From an uncultured Eubacteriales bacterium (lineage in GTDB: Bacteria > Bacillota > Clostridia > Christensenellales > CAG-138), in NCBI GenBank assembly GCA_902768995.1, contig CACXNN010000054.1, positions 1 to 7,738 of the forward strand: a stretch of DNA of 7,738 nt. Reading direction: 5' to 3'. Shown here in pieces: positions 5,522-7,738 of the stretch. Numbering within the stretch: the first letter of the stretch is position 1; each line of letters starts with the position of its first letter. Under the pieces are notes generated by a model that was given only the letters and a program-made list of their open reading frames with translations, ran no database searches and was not told where the DNA came from. A program made the position numbers and the translations under genes.

Positions 5522-7216
5522 ATGGAAATGGTACGATTTCAGGACATGCCCTACGTGCGGCCGGATATGGAGGCCCTGAAGGCCGCCTATCAGGAGACCA
5601 TCGAGAAGCTGAAGAGCGCCGCCAGCTATGAGGAGGCCCGCAGCGCCTTCTTCACCCTGCAGGAAGCGGAGGACCGTCGGGCCACCATGGCCGTGCTTTG
5701 CTCCGTGCGCAACACCATCGACACCACCGACGCCTACTACGACGGCGAGATGAAGTGGCTTCGGACCGAGAACGCGTCCCTGATCCCCCTTAGAAAGGGG
5801 TATCAGGAGGCCCTGGCCACCAGCCCCTTCCGGCCCCAGTTCGAGGCGGAGTTCGGAAAGCAGATGTTCCGGCTCATCGACGCGGGGCTCAAGACCTCCG
5901 ACGAGCGGATCATCCCCGACGTGATCCGGGAGGGGAACCTGTGCCAGCAGTACCAGAAGGACAGCGCCCTGGCGGTCACCGATTTCCGCGGCGAAAAATG
6001 CAACTTCTACGGGCTCCTGAAGCACATGGAGAGCCCGGATCGGCAGGAGCGGAAGGAGGCCTTCCACGCCTGGGCGGCCCTCTACGAAAAGATCAGCCCG
6101 CAACTGGACGCAGAGTACGACGAGCTGGTGCATTTGAGGGACAAGATGGCCCATACGTTGGGCTTTGAGAGCTACACGGACCTCGCCTATCTGGAGCGGC
6201 GCCGGTTCGACTACACCAAGGAGGACGCGGCCAACTTCCGCAAGCAGGTCCGGGAGATCGTGACCCCCGCCGTAGCCGCCATCCGGGAGCGGCAGCGGCA
6301 GCTCTTGGGCGTGGACAAGCTTCGGTACTACGACGAGGCCCTGATCTTCCCCGAGGGGAACGCGGACCCGGAGGGGACCATGGAGGAGCTGGTCCAGAAG
6401 GCTCTCGCCATGTATAAGGAGATGAGCCCCGAGACCGGGGAGTTCTTCAGCTTCATGGTGAAGTACCGGCTGTTTGACCTGGAGACCCGGCCCGGCAAGC
6501 GCATGGGCGGGTATATGACCCGGTTCCCCGATTATCGGGCGCCCTTCATCTTCAGCAACTTCAACGGCACCAGCGCGGACGTGGACGTGCTGACCCACGA
6601 GGCGGGCCACGCCTTCCAGGGGTATCTCGCTATGCGGTCCATCCCCGTGAGCATGCTCTCCGGGTCCACCGCTGAGATCAACGAGATCCACTCCATGTCC
6701 ATGGAGCACTTCGCCTACCCCTGGATGGAGAGCTTCTTCGGCGAGAAGTACGAGAAGTACCTGACGGCGCACCTGATCGGCGCCATCGGCGTGATCCCGT
6801 ACATGGCCTGCGTGGACGAGTTCCAGCACCGGATGTACGAGCAGCCGGACCTGGACGCCCACCAGCGGCGGCAGGTGTGGCGCGAAATCGAGAAGACCTA
6901 CATGCCCTGGCGGGACTACGACGGGGAGCCCTTCCTGGAGGAGGGCGGGTTCTGGATGCAGAAGCAGCACATCTTCCTGTACCCGTTCTATTACATCGAG
7001 TACGCCCTGGCCCAGATGTGCGCCTTCCAGTACTACGGCCGCATGAAGACCGACCGGGCCCAGGCCTGGCAGGACTACCTGCGCCTCTGCCGCGCCGGCG
7101 GCACCCGGGGCTACTTCGAGCTCCTTGAGATCGGTAGCCTCCTGAACCCCTTCCGGGACGGCACCGTGGCCGCCTCCCTGGGGCATGTGGTGGAGGAGAT
7201 CAGGGAACGGTATTAA
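5522..7216 (+). CDS. M3-family oligoendopeptidase (zinc metallopeptidase)
   Basis: This 564-residue cytoplasmic zinc peptidase hydrolyses short peptides. It carries the M3 active site HEAGH (His359, Glu360, His363), with Glu388 of the NEIHSMSME segment 25 residues on as the third zinc ligand, the same spacing as in thimet-type enzymes. The N-terminal helical part (1-200) and the C-terminal FYYIEYALAQM segment also fit the M3B oligoendopeptidase fold. Its length of about 565 residues, shorter than classical PepF (about 600), fits the group labelled 'M3 family oligoendopeptidase' rather than PepF itself, so no symbol is given. There is no signal peptide. The start at 5522 has a good ribosome binding site and promoter of its own, so it is probably transcribed alone. 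It is convergent with the CyuA-like gene to its right. A peptide-scavenging role is the usual inference for the family. Confidence 0.93.
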   Translation: MEMVRFQDMPYVRPDMEALKAAYQETIEKLKSAASYEEARSAFFTLQEAEDRRATMAVLCSVRNTIDTTDAYYDGEMKWLRTENASLIPLRKGYQEALATSPFRPQFEAEFGKQMFRLIDAGLKTSDERIIPDVIREGNLCQQYQKDSALAVTDFRGEKCNFYGLLKHMESPDRQERKEAFHAWAALYEKISPQLDAEYDELVHLRDKMAHTLGFESYTDLAYLERRRFDYTKEDAANFRKQVREIVTPAVAAIRERQRQLLGVDKLRYYDEALIFPEGNADPEGTMEELVQKALAMYKEMSPETGEFFSFMVKYRLFDLETRPGKRMGGYMTRFPDYRAPFIFSNFNGTSADVDVLTHEAGHAFQGYLAMRSIPVSMLSGSTAEINEIHSMSMEHFAYPWMESFFGEKYEKYLTAHLIGAIGVIPYMACVDEFQHRMYEQPDLDAHQRRQVWREIEKTYMPWRDYDGEPFLEEGGFWMQKQHIFLYPFYYIEYALAQMCAFQYYGRMKTDRAQAWQDYLRLCRAGGTRGYFELLEIGSLLNPFRDGTVAASLGHVVEEIRERY

Positions 7217-7220
7217 GCAT

Positions 7221-7383
7221 TTCTCTTTTGCCGCTTTTTTCTCTTCGGTGAAGGGGTGCGAAGCCGAGCGCTGCCTGTGGCAGATACAGCGAGGCGCAGC
7301 ACGGGCAAAACAAGGAAAAACCAAACAGAGTGCCGGTTTTGACTATGTTTTGCCCATGGGTAAAAGCGGCGCAAAAAAGAGAA
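7221..7383. repeat. Imperfect palindromic intergenic element with nested hairpins
   Basis: The outer arms are 18 bases at left (7221-7238, TTCTCTTTTGCCGCTTTT). They pair with AAAAGCGGC (7362-7370) and AAAAGAGAA (7375-7383), with only a four-base bulge (7371-7374). Inside, GGGCAAAACA (7303-7312) pairs with TGTTTTGCCC (7346-7355), and within that AAAACC (7317-7322) pairs with GGTTTT (7335-7340). Further small stems are CTTCG/CGAAG (7243-7247 with 7259-7263) and either CGCTG/CAGCG (7269-7273 with 7287-7291) or CTGCC/GGCAG (7271-7275 with 7279-7283). It begins four bases after the oligoendopeptidase stop and contains no credible gene. A mobile palindromic repeat or MITE, or a structured 3' RNA, would fit. 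Confidence 0.6.
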
Positions 7384-7396
7384 GCACAAAGATAAT

Positions 7397-7440
7397 AATG
7401 GGAAGTACGGCGTGAGCCATACTTCCCATTTGCTTTCTTT
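7397..7440 (+). terminator. Hairpin terminator between convergent genes
   Basis: An 11-base perfect stem (AATGGGAAGTA 7397-7407 with TACTTCCCATT 7420-7430) is extended past one mismatch by GGC/GCC and capped by a GTGA (GNRA) tetraloop. A T-rich tail (7431-7442) follows on the plus strand. On the minus strand the flank is ATTATC-type and weaker. It sits 180 bases after the oligoendopeptidase stop and 18 bases after the end of the convergent CyuA-like gene, so it probably serves both. Confidence 0.7.
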
Positions 7441-7447
7441 TTGGCTA

Positions 7448-7738
7448 TCAACAGCTCTCCGTCATGATGTCCAGGATCTCCCGATCCGTGTCCCGCATGC
7501 CCTCCCGGGCCATGCGGCCCACGGTGCGGATGGTGTTGTCCACGCCCTTCTTCACGATGCCCTCGCCGGAATAGAACTGGTTCTTGCCGTGGGTGTACAT
7601 CTCGTACCCCATGAGCCCGGCCTCCACGGCCATGGCGATCTTCCCGGCGCAGGAGGGCTTGGCCCCGTCGCAGACCATACCGGACAGGATGGCCAGGGTG
7701 TTCACGATGGTGTGGGCGATGACCTCGTACCCGTCCCC
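7448..7738 (-). CDS. C-terminal part of a CyuA/UPF0597-like L-cysteine desulfidase (L-serine dehydratase alpha-like family)
   Basis: The last 96 residues of a minus-strand protein are in the window, with the frame open to the right edge; the GTG at 7705 is an internal Val codon, not the start. The fragment opens GDGYEVIAHTIVNTLAILSG and continues into MVCDGAKPSC, AGLMGYEMYTHGK, a GEGIVKKGVDNTIRTVG segment and TDREILDIM before the stop. This is the signature C-terminal end of the UPF0597 family, which includes E. coli CyuA (YhaM) and the Fe-S L-cysteine desulfidase of methanogens. These enzymes break L-cysteine into pyruvate, ammonia and sulfide under anaerobic conditions; the two Cys in VCDGAKPSC are candidate cluster ligands. 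The exact substrate (cysteine or another beta-substituted amino acid) cannot be fixed from the fragment. It is convergent with the oligoendopeptidase. Confidence 0.85.
   Translation of the reverse strand, partial: GDGYEVIAHTIVNTLAILSGMVCDGAKPSCAGKIAMAVEAGLMGYEMYTHGKNQFYSGEGIVKKGVDNTIRTVGRMAREGMRDTDREILDIMTESC

Noticed and set aside
5492..7324. 610-codon open frame antisense to the oligoendopeptidase
   Set aside because: It mirrors a well-supported peptidase gene on the other strand. The translation is biased to Gly, Leu, Val and His with no recognisable domain, as is typical for the reverse strand of GC-rich genes.

Overview
The window reads as chromosomal DNA of a GC-rich, anaerobic, low-motility-type Firmicute, most likely a clostridial gut organism of the Oscillospiraceae kind (Oscillibacter, Flavonifractor or Lawsonibacter-like). 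This is an inference from four things: strong AGGAGG-type ribosome binding sites, GC-rich third codon positions, intergenic DNA that is clearly more AT-rich than the genes, and gene families common in such anaerobes (a C_GCAxxG_C_C protein, an M3 oligoendopeptidase, a CyuA/UPF0597-type cysteine-catabolism protein, a membrane TrkA-C protein). No phage, transposase, CRISPR, tRNA or rRNA was seen.

Layout from left to right. The left edge holds only the first ten codons of a minus-strand gene (1-30) that begins like an exported protein or lipoprotein. A 321-base gap follows (31-351) with its promoter region, a 15-base hyphenated palindrome and, at 259-289, a minus-strand terminator. Next is a minus-strand membrane protein with a C-terminal RCK_C/TrkA-C domain (352-1065). 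A 190-base divergent intergenic region separates it from a tight plus-strand three-gene operon (1256-4487): an M20 amidohydrolase, a small cysteine-rich C_GCAxxG_C_C protein and a cytoplasmic-type gamma-glutamyltransferase-family Ntn-hydrolase. Both junctions are ATGA overlaps, and a strong terminator follows (4504-4534).

A lipoprotein polysaccharide deacetylase (4574-5452) follows. Its extended -10 lies so close to the start codon that a leaderless transcript is likely. Its probable terminator is merged with the near-consensus promoter of the next gene, an M3-family oligoendopeptidase (5522-7216). The gap after that gene (7217-7447) holds a roughly 163-base imperfect palindrome and a strong hairpin. 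The hairpin sits between the convergent oligoendopeptidase and a partial minus-strand CyuA/UPF0597-like gene that runs off the right edge (7448-7738).

The shared theme is amide and peptide turnover: peptides cut by the M3 enzyme, N-acyl and gamma-glutamyl-like amides by the M20 and GGT-family enzymes, and cysteine breakdown at the right edge. That is context only; no shared pathway is demonstrated. I see no clearly new multi-gene system. The points most worth following up are the palindromic element after the oligoendopeptidase, the apparently leaderless deacetylase, the fused terminator/promoter, and the hydrolase-redox protein-hydrolase operon.
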